Assembly: GCA_964547105.1 (NCBI GenBank)
Contig: CAZJLO010000087.1
Span: 1-5,346, forward strand
Reading direction: 5' to 3'
Length of the DNA: 5,346 nt
Origin: RXOA01 sp964547105
GTDB taxonomy: Bacteria > Bipolaricaulota > Bipolaricaulia > UBA7950 > UBA9294
Shown here: piece after piece, positions 1 to 5,346 of the stretch
Position numbering within the stretch: position 1 is the first letter of the stretch
Layout of the letters: each line of letters begins with the position of its first letter
Translations under genes and position numbers: made by a program
Notes under the pieces: model-generated
Seen by the model: the letters and a program-made list of their open reading frames with translations, nothing else
Told to the model about the DNA's origin: nothing
Databases searched by the model: none

Positions 1-330
1 CTAGTCCACGATGAACAGCTTCGCGCCCGTTGCCGTTCTTGAGCGATGGGCCTCGGCGTTGTCCGCAACTTGATAGCTTGTCCCCGGCAACAGGGTGAAG
101 GTTCGGCCATCCTCAAGCTCCGTGTGAAGTTCGCCTTCCAAGCACAACAAGACATGGCCCTTGCTGCACCAGTGATCGGCCAGGTAGCCGGGGGAGTATT
201 CAACCATACGGACCCGGATCGGACCGAACTGCTGTGTCCGCCACATGGCAAAGCCCGTCTTTCCCTCGTGTCGCGAGGGCTCGATGGCGGACCAGTCCGT
301 GACTTCGAATGGGATGCTGCTCATCTGCAT
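1..330 (-). CDS. DHCW-motif cupin fold protein
   Basis: This is a complete 109-residue protein; its TAG stop is at the very left edge. The sequence shows one small beta-barrel domain. The family signature A-D-H-W-C-S-K-G-H covers residues 51-59, followed by LEGEL at 64-68 and a second cupin-like motif, LPGTSYQVAD, around 81-90, with H95 just after. H53, H59 and H95 are the likely metal ligands by analogy with other cupins. Length and motif order match the small single-domain family annotated as DHCW-motif cupin fold protein, whose substrate is not established. There is no signal peptide, so it is probably cytoplasmic. The first ATG is preferred over the one at codon 3 because AAGGAG lies 6 bases upstream. 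It has its own promoter candidate and the nearest upstream gene ends over 330 bases away, so it is probably transcribed alone or with something beyond the left edge. Family assignment is firm; function is open. Confidence 0.92.
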   Translation of the reverse strand: MQMSSIPFEVTDWSAIEPSRHEGKTGFAMWRTQQFGPIRVRMVEYSPGYLADHWCSKGHVLLCLEGELHTELEDGRTFTLLPGTSYQVADNAEAHRSRTATGAKLFIVD

Positions 331-336
331 GGGACA

Positions 337-342
337 CTCCTT
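337..342 (-). promoter_or_regulatory. Ribosome binding site of the cupin gene
   Basis: AAGGAG on the minus strand sits 6 bases before the ATG at 330-328. It decides between two nearby ATG codons: the second, at codon 3, would be 12 bases away. Confidence 0.8.
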
Positions 343-397
343 GTACGTGTGGGCTTTTCCGTGTGCGTACCGGTCATCGGAGATGCAAGGCTGTCAG

Positions 398-426
398 ATT
401 ATATCCCTGTCATTGTCCGGCTTCAG
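398..426 (-). promoter_or_regulatory. Sigma-70-type promoter candidate for the cupin gene
   Basis: A perfect TATAAT lies on the minus strand at 403-398. Seventeen bases upstream is CTGAAG (426-421), a weak -35 that matches TTGACA at three positions. Transcription would start near 391, giving a leader of about 60 bases before the cupin ATG. The -10 is convincing; the -35 is poor, so an activator or another sigma factor cannot be excluded. Confidence 0.5.
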
Positions 427-566
427 AGTACGCTGCTCGCAGGGCCGATGCCCTCTCGATACGCAAGAAGAAACGGGGCCACCGGGTTGCCACCTTCGAA
501 TATGTCCTGATGGTCGGTGGTTTCGCTAGCCTTCCGCGACTTCTCGGTGATCTTGTAGAGGTGCAT
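423..566 (-). CDS. Possible 47-residue small protein or fragment of a decayed gene
   Basis: An ATG at 566-564 opens a 47-codon frame ending in TGA at 425-423. The codons look protein-like: first positions are rich in purines, second positions in A/T, and about 34 of 47 third positions are G or C. GAAGG lies 6 bases before the ATG as a modest ribosome binding site. The protein begins MHLYKITEKSRK, is hydrophilic, and has no signal peptide or membrane segment. I do not recognise it. Upstream, the same frame contains a TGA at 590-588, and 21 bases of coding-like sequence on either side of that point read better in another frame (EADGCELKREGKP). This may therefore be the tail of a broken gene rather than an intact small one. 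Its stop overlaps the -35 region of the cupin promoter. Confidence 0.25.
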   Translation of the reverse strand: MHLYKITEKSRKASETTDHQDIFEGGNPVAPFLLAYREGIGPASSVL

Positions 567-628
567 GGCTTGCCTTCGCGCTTGAGTTCACAGCCGTCGG
601 CTTCCAAGATATGGGGAGATGTCCAGAA

Positions 629-643
629 CCTGCAGGCAGCAGC
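629..643 (-). repeat. 15-bp inverted repeat, copy 1 (downstream of the orphan gene)
   Basis: GCTGCTGCCTGCAGG reads on the minus strand here and identically on the plus strand at 1310-1324. The two copies flank the 192-residue gene in inverted orientation, 22 bases past its stop and 65 bases before its start. Similarity ends sharply at both ends of the 15 bases. Half of the motif, CCTGCAGG, is itself a palindrome. No transposase or target duplication is visible, so chance remains possible. Confidence 0.4.
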
Positions 644-665
644 GCTTGGGACTGTCTTCCTCAGC

Positions 666-1244
666 TTACATGGTCACGGACGGTTCGTCCTTCTCTCCGG
701 ACTCCGCCGCGCGAACAAGCTCATCGAACAGCTCTCCGATTGTCTTTTCGACCGCTAGTGTCGGGATCTCCGCAAGGACTTCCTCGGCCATCTTTCCGAG
801 TTCGTGGACCCTTTCGGGGTTCAGCACCGGTTCACTATGCGGAATCGACAGCATCCGTAGCCCGATCCAGAACCAGTTCCAGCACAAGCGGATGCTTGGA
901 TTGTAGAGCTTCACGCATGCGGTCTCGTCACAATCCGCCTCGAAGATCCCGACGTGGGTTGTGTAGTTCAGGTGGATGCGCGTTCCCCAGAAGCTGATGT
1001 TCCCGGCAACCGTCCAGTAGCACCCGGGCGGCAACTCCACCTCGAGATGCCCGCATCGATACGGCAGATTCCTGTATTGTCCGTTGGGCACCGGCATCCA
1101 TGTCCCATTGGGAGCGAGATACCGACCGCATGGCCATTCGAGAACGCCCTTGCAGTCGAAGATCGTTGCTCGTCCTGTTCCCTTCCACGTGCCGCACGCA
1201 TCTGCGACATCGCTGATCCAGATGTTCGCCCGTGCAATGCCCAT
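666..1244 (-). CDS. Uncharacterised Cys/Trp-rich 192-residue protein
   Basis: I do not recognise a named family. The reading frame starts at an ATG (1244-1242) with AAGGAGG 7 bases upstream, so I reject a 59-residue in-frame GTG extension that is low-complexity and crosses the promoter. The protein has 8 cysteines (17, 31, 39, 64, 75, 105, 110, 121) and 9 tryptophans, high for a protein with no export signal. Residues 1-116 look all-beta; LEVELPPGCYWTVAG (67-81) has the PPGxY turn typical of Cna-B or carboxypeptidase-regulatory-like beta-sandwich domains. CDETAC (105-110) leads into an aromatic patch, CWNWFWIGL (121-129). Residues 139-182 look helical and acidic, ending in a charged tail. The cysteines could form disulfides or bind metal; neither is shown. 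It faces away from the dipeptidase gene, sharing a 400-base upstream region, and has no visible partner downstream. The gene is well supported; function is unknown. Confidence 0.8.
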   Translation of the reverse strand: MGIARANIWISDVADACGTWKGTGRATIFDCKGVLEWPCGRYLAPNGTWMPVPNGQYRNLPYRCGHLEVELPPGCYWTVAGNISFWGTRIHLNYTTHVGIFEADCDETACVKLYNPSIRLCWNWFWIGLRMLSIPHSEPVLNPERVHELGKMAEEVLAEIPTLAVEKTIGELFDELVRAAESGEKDEPSVTM

Positions 1245-1251
1245 GATCTCT

Positions 1252-1258
1252 CCTCCTT
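1252..1258 (-). promoter_or_regulatory. Strong ribosome binding site of the 192-residue orphan
   Basis: AAGGAGG on the minus strand lies 7 bases before the ATG at 1244-1242. It is the best Shine-Dalgarno in the window and sets the start of this gene against the longer in-frame GTG alternative at 1421. Confidence 0.85.
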
Positions 1259-1309
1259 GTCCCTGCTGATGCGGCTCGGCCACATCCTTCCGAACACGTT
1301 GAGAATGAT

Positions 1310-1324
1310 GCTGCTGCCTGCAGG
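1310..1324 (+). repeat. 15-bp inverted repeat, copy 2 (leader of the orphan gene)
   Basis: This is the exact partner of the copy at 629-643, in opposite orientation. It lies in the untranslated leader of the 192-residue gene, between its promoter candidate and its start codon. If transcribed together the two copies could pair and bring the two ends of the mRNA together, but they may also be coincidental or the ends of an old insertion. Confidence 0.4.
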
Positions 1325-1402
1325 GACGTTGTGACGTGCGGAGAAGATTCGTTGCGACAAACAGGGGAAGTGGTCGAAGCCGCAACAACGAAGGAAGAAA
1401 TA

Positions 1403-1432
1403 AGTATACATCCGGATACACGAGAAAGACAA
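1403..1432 (-). promoter_or_regulatory. Promoter candidate for the orphan gene, with a palindrome in the spacer
   Basis: On the minus strand TTGTCT (1432-1427) and TATACT (1408-1403) are separated by 18 bases, matching the sigma-70 consensus at 4/6 and 5/6 positions. Transcription would start near 1397, leaving a leader of about 150 bases. The spacer contains the perfect 8-bp palindrome ATCCGGAT (1410-1417), directly next to the -10 box, a placement typical of repressor operators. That regulatory reading is inference from position only. Confidence 0.45.
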
Positions 1433-1565
1433 AACCGATAACAAGCGAGAACAGGATGAACGAATGAAGAAGAGAAAAGGCGGAGGGATGAGATAAACGG
1501 AGCGCTGGTTGCGAATGCCCTCGAGAGTGTCTTGATGAGTATCCAGTTGTCGATTCGATGCTTTC

Positions 1566-1593
1566 TTGCGTTGCGGTGGCGAATCAGTAGAAT
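1566..1593 (+). promoter_or_regulatory. Promoter candidate for the dipeptidase gene
   Basis: TTGCGT (1566-1571) and TAGAAT (1588-1593) are 16 bases apart on the plus strand. The -10 matches the consensus at 5/6 positions and the -35 only at 3/6. Transcription would start near 1600, giving a leader of about 45 bases. AAGGCGG at 1631-1637 is a usable ribosome binding site 7 bases before the ATG. Confidence 0.4.
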
Positions 1594-1644
1594 GTTAGCA
1601 TCTCTGCCGGGCAAAGTACTCGGCGACACTAAGGCGGGTTTGGG

Positions 1645-3744
1645 ATGAAACGAAACTTCGCAATCGTGGTGATGGGGGCGGTTCTGATACCAATGGTTGC
1701 GGCGGTGTTCACGTTGGCTTGCGATACGTGGGTGGCGCTGCCGGATACAACGGCGGATGGCGCGGCGGTGATCCTTGCTAAGAACAGCGATCGTCCGTTG
1801 TTCGACGCGCAGCCGCTTGTTTGGAACAAGGGCGGCACCTGGCCGGAGGGGAGCGAGATCGATCTGGGCCGCATAACGATTCCTCAGGTCGGCACGACCT
1901 ACACCACGCTCGGCTCGCAGCCGTATTGGTGCTGGGGGTACGAGGAGGGGATCAACGAGCACGGGGTGGCGATCGGAAACGAGGGGGTCTGGACGCGGCC
2001 GTTGATGGACAACCTGCGATCCCTTCAGGCGGGACAATCTCCGGAAGTCGGTCCGACCGGCATGGATCTGGTTCGCCTGGGGCTGGAGCGGGGCCGCACG
2101 GCGCACGAGGCGCTGATGGTTATTACACAGCTTCTGGAGGAGTTCGGGCAGTTCGGATCGGGCGCGCCAACCGTCACTGCTTTGAACGGCGCCTACGACA
2201 ATACGTTCCTCATCGCCGATTCGACAGAGGCGTGGATCCTAGAAACGGCCGGCCGGCAGTGGGTGGCGCGGCGCATCACCTCCGGATCGGCGTCGATCTC
2301 CAACGATCTGACGATCGGGGAAGTGTTCGACCTGACGTCCGAGGATCTGATCGGGCTCGCCGAGGAGAGGGGCTGGTGGGACCCGTCCGCAGGAGATCCA
2401 TTCAGCTTCCGCGACGCGTACCGTGATGACTCCCCGCTTGGAAGCGGGAAGACCGAACGGGCGACGCCCCGCGCCGAGACCTCGGCGCGGATGCTGACCG
2501 ACCGCGCCGGTTCGGTCGATGCAGGTTGGATGATGACGATCGCTCGGGACCGGTCGTCCTCTCCGTCGATCGACCAGGCGGCGAGCGCCAGTTCGTGCGT
2601 GGCGGTGCTCCCAACGGATCCGTCGACAACGTCGGTGTTCTGGTGGGCTCCCGCGCGGCCGAGCGTCAGCTGCTATGTGCCGTTCTTCGTTCAGGGGCAG
2701 GGGGTGCCGGACAGTGTATCGCGTGCCGGAACGTACCCGGGAGGTGTCACGCCGCCCAGCCAGGTGGAGCCGGATGCCTACGCCGAAGGATCGTATTGGT
2801 GGGTGTTCCGAGATCTGGCTGATCTGGCGACCGGTGGCGTGCTCGACGAGACCCCCCGTGTCCGCGCTGTGTTCGATCCGCTGGAGCAAGAGTTCTCTGT
2901 TGGGCTCCCGAACGTGCTTGCACGGGCCGACCGGCTCCGCTCCGAGGGCCGCGATGCAGACGCGACGCAGATCCTATCCGAGTATTCCTCCCTCTGCGTC
3001 GACCGTGCACTGGCGGCTGCGGAGGAACTGCGAATCCAACTGCGACAAGAACAGGACGCACAGGAGATTCCGCCTCATCTGCTCCCGTATCTTGGGAGCT
3101 ATCACGCCACGTTCAACGACAGCGTCTACGCCGTGTCCGTTCGAGGCGGGCATCTAGCGCTCGATGTGCCGGGGCAAACCGTGTATGAGCTGAACGATCC
3201 TGACGAGTCGGGGCGGTGGACGTTTGCGCTCTCGACGGCGTTGGCCGTCTCGTTCGAGTTTTCGGAGGACGGCACCGCAGTGTCGCTGATTCTACATCAG
3301 GAAGGTCTGGCGTTGGAGTTCCTCCGCGAGGGGTACGTCCCGCAGGTTGAGGTGGCTGCATCGGAAGCCGAGAGGCATCTGGGAAGCTACCGGGATCCCG
3401 ATACGGGGCAAACCGTAGAGATCCTCCATCAGAACGGGCGGCTGGGTGTTCGGCTGGACAGTGCGATGGTGTTTGAGCTCCGCAAATCGGCAGATGGTGA
3501 GATCTGGATCGCTCGCGCCACCGACCATCTGACCGTCCGATTCGAGACAGACTCAAAAGGACAAGCGATCGGCTTGACGCTGGCGCGCGGACCGCAGATC
3601 ACGAGCTACGTTCGAGATCTGCCGATGACCGAAGCCGTTCAGCCGAGCGAGGCCGACGCTCCTGCGCGGACGTGGAACAGGTGGTGGCTCGCTTTGATCG
3701 GGCTGATTGCGATCGTTGCCGTCGTGTTGCGAATCCTGCCGTAG
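1645..3744 (+). CDS. Exported, membrane-anchored C69-family dipeptidase
   Basis: This is a 699-residue member of peptidase family C69 (PepD/secernin type), N-terminal-nucleophile hydrolases that cleave dipeptides. Residues 1-25 form a signal peptide: MKRN, then a hydrophobic core ending FTLA. C26 is the expected nucleophile, in CDTWVALPDTTADGA, followed by NSDRP (47-51), EGINEHGVAIGNE (101-113), the GMDLVRLGLERGRTA helix (139-153), YDNTFLIADSTEAWILE (184-200) and SISNDLTIG (217-225), all characteristic of the family. The catalytic part ends near residue 470. Two tandem repeats follow, each starting LGSY (483 and 579, 96 residues apart), resembling the DUF3471-like beta domains attached to serine beta-lactamase-type enzymes. 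Residues 680-696 form a C-terminal transmembrane helix ending in R and ILP. The mature enzyme is therefore probably outside the membrane, anchored by its tail. The family is usually 400-500 residues, so the tail explains the extra length. The ATG is supported by AAGGCGG 7 bases upstream. Family assignment is firm; substrate is unknown. Confidence 0.9.
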   Translation: MKRNFAIVVMGAVLIPMVAAVFTLACDTWVALPDTTADGAAVILAKNSDRPLFDAQPLVWNKGGTWPEGSEIDLGRITIPQVGTTYTTLGSQPYWCWGYEEGINEHGVAIGNEGVWTRPLMDNLRSLQAGQSPEVGPTGMDLVRLGLERGRTAHEALMVITQLLEEFGQFGSGAPTVTALNGAYDNTFLIADSTEAWILETAGRQWVARRITSGSASISNDLTIGEVFDLTSEDLIGLAEERGWWDPSAGDPFSFRDAYRDDSPLGSGKTERATPRAETSARMLTDRAGSVDAGWMMTIARDRSSSPSIDQAASASSCVAVLPTDPSTTSVFWWAPARPSVSCYVPFFVQGQGVPDSVSRAGTYPGGVTPPSQVEPDAYAEGSYWWVFRDLADLATGGVLDETPRVRAVFDPLEQEFSVGLPNVLARADRLRSEGRDADATQILSEYSSLCVDRALAAAEELRIQLRQEQDAQEIPPHLLPYLGSYHATFNDSVYAVSVRGGHLALDVPGQTVYELNDPDESGRWTFALSTALAVSFEFSEDGTAVSLILHQEGLALEFLREGYVPQVEVAASEAERHLGSYRDPDTGQTVEILHQNGRLGVRLDSAMVFELRKSADGEIWIARATDHLTVRFETDSKGQAIGLTLARGPQITSYVRDLPMTEAVQPSEADAPARTWNRWWLALIGLIAIVAVVLRILP

Positions 3745-3794
3745 CGGTCAACGGTTGTTGGACCTGGGACAGAGATCCGGAACCGGGCGAAGAG

Positions 3795-3821
3795 AAAGGG
3801 AGCGGCAAGGCCGCTCCCTTT
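3795..3821. terminator. Bidirectional terminator hairpin between convergent genes
   Basis: AAAGGGAGCGGC and GCCGCTCCCTTT form a perfect 12-bp stem around the 3-base loop AAG. The A-run before and T-run after the G+C core give each strand a short U-rich end; the minus strand continues as TTTCTCTTC, the plus strand as TTTGTCGTC. It lies 50 bases after the dipeptidase stop and 31 bases after the PFOR stop, so it probably ends both transcripts. The U-tracts are short and interrupted, so efficiency is uncertain. Confidence 0.85.
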
Positions 3822-3852
3822 GTCGTCTATGTCCGGATGATCGAAGACGGTT

Positions 3853-5346
3853 CTAGCCTTCGGCCATCTTCTTGTAGGTCTGGTAGCGCTCCATGTATTC
3901 GGCTTCGAGCTGCGCATGGAGCCTTACGGCTTCTTCGGGGAAGCTCTGCACCAAGCTTGAGTAGCGAACCTCGCCCATGAGGAAGTCGTGGAAGTTGCCC
4001 GTCGGCTCCTTGGAATCGAGCTGGAACGGGTTCTTCCCTTCGTCGGCCAGCCGCGGATCGTACCGGAACAGCGGCCAGTAGCCGCACTCGACGGCGAGCT
4101 TCTCTTCTTCCTGCGATTTGCCCATCCCCTTCTTCAGTCCCTGGTTGATGCAGGGGGCGTAGGCAATGATCACGCTCGGACCGGAGTAGCTTTCGGCCTC
4201 CAAGAACGCCTTCAGACACTGGTTCTTGTTGGCGCCCATCGCGACCGAGGCGACGTAAACGTAGCCATAGGTCATCAGCATTCGCCCGAGGTCCTTTTTC
4301 TTCGTCTTCTTCCCGCTGGCGGCGAACTTGGCCACCGAACCGGTCGGGGTTGCCTTTGACGACTGTCCGCCTGTGTTGGAGTAGACCTCGGTGTCCATGA
4401 CGAGCACGTTGACGTCCTTGTTCATCGCCGCCACGTGGTCCAGTCCGCCGTAGCCGATGTCATACGCCCAGCCGTCTCCACCGAAGATCCATACAGACTT
4501 CTTGGTGAACAGGTCGCGCCTAGCGAGGATCTGCTTCAGCCGCTCGTCACCGGTTCCCGCCAGAAGCGCTGCAAGGCGATCCCCGGCGTCGCGGGATGCC
4601 TTGGCATCGTCCTTTCCGGCGAGCCATTCATTCATCGCCGCGGCGAGGTCCCCAGTGGCGCCGGCTTCGAGCGCTTCCTGGATCAGACCGGCTAGCCCAT
4701 CGCGCCGTGCGGCGAGCGCAAGGCGCATCCCGAATCCGTACTCGGCGTTGTCTTCAAACAGCGAGTTGGCCCATGCGGGCCCGTGGCCGTCCTTGTTAGT
4801 GCAATATGGCACCGCGGGGGCGGATCCGCCGTAGATCGACGAGCAACCCGTGGCATTGGCGATCAACATCCGGTCGCCGGCGATCTGGGTTGCCAACTTG
4901 ACGTAGGGTGTCTCGCCGCAGCCTGGGCAGGCGCCGGAGTACTCGAATAACGGCTGCCGGAACTGGCTGCCTTTCACCGTTGCCGGATTGACGAGATCGT
5001 CACGGATCGGAAGCGTCAGCGCGTAGTCGTAGGAGGGTTGCTCGGCGAGCTGAGTATCCAGCGGTTGCATCACGAGCGCCTTCTCGCCCTTCTTGCCGGG
5101 GCAGATGTCGACGCAGTTGCCGCAGCCGACGCAGTCGAGCGGATCGATCTGAATCCGGAAACCGTAGGACTCCAAGCCCGGTCCCATTGCCGGAAGCGTG
5201 TCGAATCCTTCGGGTGCGGCTGCCTTCTCTTCCGCGGTGACGAGGAACGGACGGATCGTCGCGTGCGGACAGACAAACGCGCACTGGTTGCACTGGATGC
5301 AGTTCTCGGGGATCCACTGCGGTACGCTGATCGCCACACCGCGCTT
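3853..5346 (-). CDS. nifJ: Pyruvate:ferredoxin (flavodoxin) oxidoreductase, C-terminal part
   Basis: This is the C-terminal ~497 residues of single-chain PFOR, which oxidises pyruvate with CoA to acetyl-CoA and CO2 and reduces ferredoxin in the cytoplasm. Counting from the first codon at the edge, a two-cluster ferredoxin domain comes first: CIQCNQCAFVCP (C16, C19, C22, C26) and CVGCGNCVDICP (C72, C75, C78, C82). The thiamine-diphosphate domain follows: SGACPGCGETPY with C140 and C143, NATGCSS with C168, GGDGWAYDIGYGG with the GDG at 290-292, NTGGQ at 324-328, and YAPCINQG with C399. C140, C143, C168 and C399 match the ligands of the proximal 4Fe-4S cluster known from Desulfovibrio africanus PFOR. 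The frame stays open through the edge; family length is near 1170-1200, so about 690 N-terminal residues lie beyond. The protein ends RYQTYKKMAEG, so it appears to lack the extra C-terminal arm of the D. africanus enzyme. The GTG at 5337 is internal, not a start. Confidence 0.95.
   Translation of the reverse strand, partial: KRGVAISVPQWIPENCIQCNQCAFVCPHATIRPFLVTAEEKAAAPEGFDTLPAMGPGLESYGFRIQIDPLDCVGCGNCVDICPGKKGEKALVMQPLDTQLAEQPSYDYALTLPIRDDLVNPATVKGSQFRQPLFEYSGACPGCGETPYVKLATQIAGDRMLIANATGCSSIYGGSAPAVPYCTNKDGHGPAWANSLFEDNAEYGFGMRLALAARRDGLAGLIQEALEAGATGDLAAAMNEWLAGKDDAKASRDAGDRLAALLAGTGDERLKQILARRDLFTKKSVWIFGGDGWAYDIGYGGLDHVAAMNKDVNVLVMDTEVYSNTGGQSSKATPTGSVAKFAASGKKTKKKDLGRMLMTYGYVYVASVAMGANKNQCLKAFLEAESYSGPSVIIAYAPCINQGLKKGMGKSQEEEKLAVECGYWPLFRYDPRLADEGKNPFQLDSKEPTGNFHDFLMGEVRYSSLVQSFPEEAVRLHAQLEAEYMERYQTYKKMAEG

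Larger units (their letters stand above)
1245..1644. other. Divergent intergenic region
   Basis: These 400 bases separate the minus-strand orphan gene from the plus-strand dipeptidase gene. I see no credible gene in them. They contain the orphan's ribosome binding site and a leader of about 150 bases, one copy of the 15-bp inverted repeat, a promoter candidate for each strand, and, from about 1385 to 1500, an A-rich and strongly purine-biased stretch unlike the surrounding G+C-rich DNA. No rRNA, tRNA or recognisable riboswitch is seen. Confidence 0.6.

Noticed and set aside
309..758. A 149-residue plus-strand open frame across the gap between the cupin and the orphan.
   Set aside because: It overlaps the ends of both neighbouring genes on the opposite strand, has no ribosome binding site of note and no recognisable motif; the minus strand has the better coding character here.
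1346..1386. A short inverted repeat (GTTGCG at 1351-1356 and CGCAAC at 1381-1386) in the orphan's leader as a riboswitch or attenuator.
   Set aside because: The stem is only 6 bp with a 24-base loop, and there is no U-tract or conserved riboswitch core.
1245..1421. A 59-residue in-frame N-terminal extension of the orphan protein from a GTG at 1421.
   Set aside because: It has no ribosome binding site, its composition is low-complexity, it covers the promoter candidate, and the ATG at 1244 has a near-perfect Shine-Dalgarno.
1711..1722. A lipoprotein signal at the dipeptidase C26.
   Set aside because: The residues before C26 (T-L-A) do not fit the usual L-[AS]-[GA] lipobox, and C26 is the conserved catalytic nucleophile of the family.
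928..2106. A long minus-strand open frame spanning the orphan, the intergenic region and the start of the dipeptidase.
   Set aside because: It runs antisense or out of frame to two well-supported genes, is rich in Arg and Pro as shadow frames in G+C-rich DNA are, and has no family signature.
2239..2889. A 216-residue minus-strand open frame inside the dipeptidase gene.
   Set aside because: It is fully antisense to conserved C69 sequence and is an Arg-rich shadow.
5335..5337. GTG as a start codon for a short 494-residue oxidoreductase.
   Set aside because: The frame is open to the window edge and the codons before it (K-R-G) match the usual PFOR sequence, so the gene simply continues outside.

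Overview
The window is G+C-rich bacterial DNA (near 60% by eye). It holds four protein-coding genes, one of them cut by the right edge, plus a gene-poor stretch that may contain a small or decayed gene. The single-chain pyruvate:ferredoxin oxidoreductase on the right indicates an anaerobic or fermentative metabolism. The secreted C69 dipeptidase suggests peptide use. Nothing here fixes the phylum; gene content and base composition fit an uncultured anaerobic lineage, but that is a guess.

Layout, left to right. Bases 1-330 (minus) encode a complete small DHCW-motif cupin, with a clear Shine-Dalgarno and a perfect TATAAT box upstream. Bases 331-665 hold that promoter and a coding-like minus-strand stretch interrupted by stops, with a 47-codon ORF at 423-566. 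Bases 666-1244 (minus) encode a 192-residue Cys/Trp-rich protein of unknown function, with a strong ribosome binding site. Bases 1245-1644 are a divergent intergenic region with a promoter candidate on each strand, an 8-bp palindrome inside the minus-strand promoter spacer, and a purine-biased A-rich tract. Bases 1645-3744 (plus) encode a 699-residue exported C69-family dipeptidase with two tandem C-terminal repeats and a C-terminal membrane anchor. Bases 3795-3821 form a perfect 12-bp hairpin that looks like a bidirectional terminator between convergent genes. Bases 3853-5346 (minus) encode the C-terminal ~497 residues of pyruvate:ferredoxin oxidoreductase.

The genes do not form one obvious operon. 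Cupin, orphan and PFOR are on the minus strand but separated by long gaps or by the dipeptidase. A loose functional link is possible: an envelope dipeptidase releases amino acids, and PFOR oxidises the resulting pyruvate to acetyl-CoA and reduced ferredoxin. No defence, CRISPR, phage or conjugation module is visible. The least explained parts are the orphan gene, the 15-bp inverted repeats flanking it, and the interrupted coding-like stretch downstream of it.
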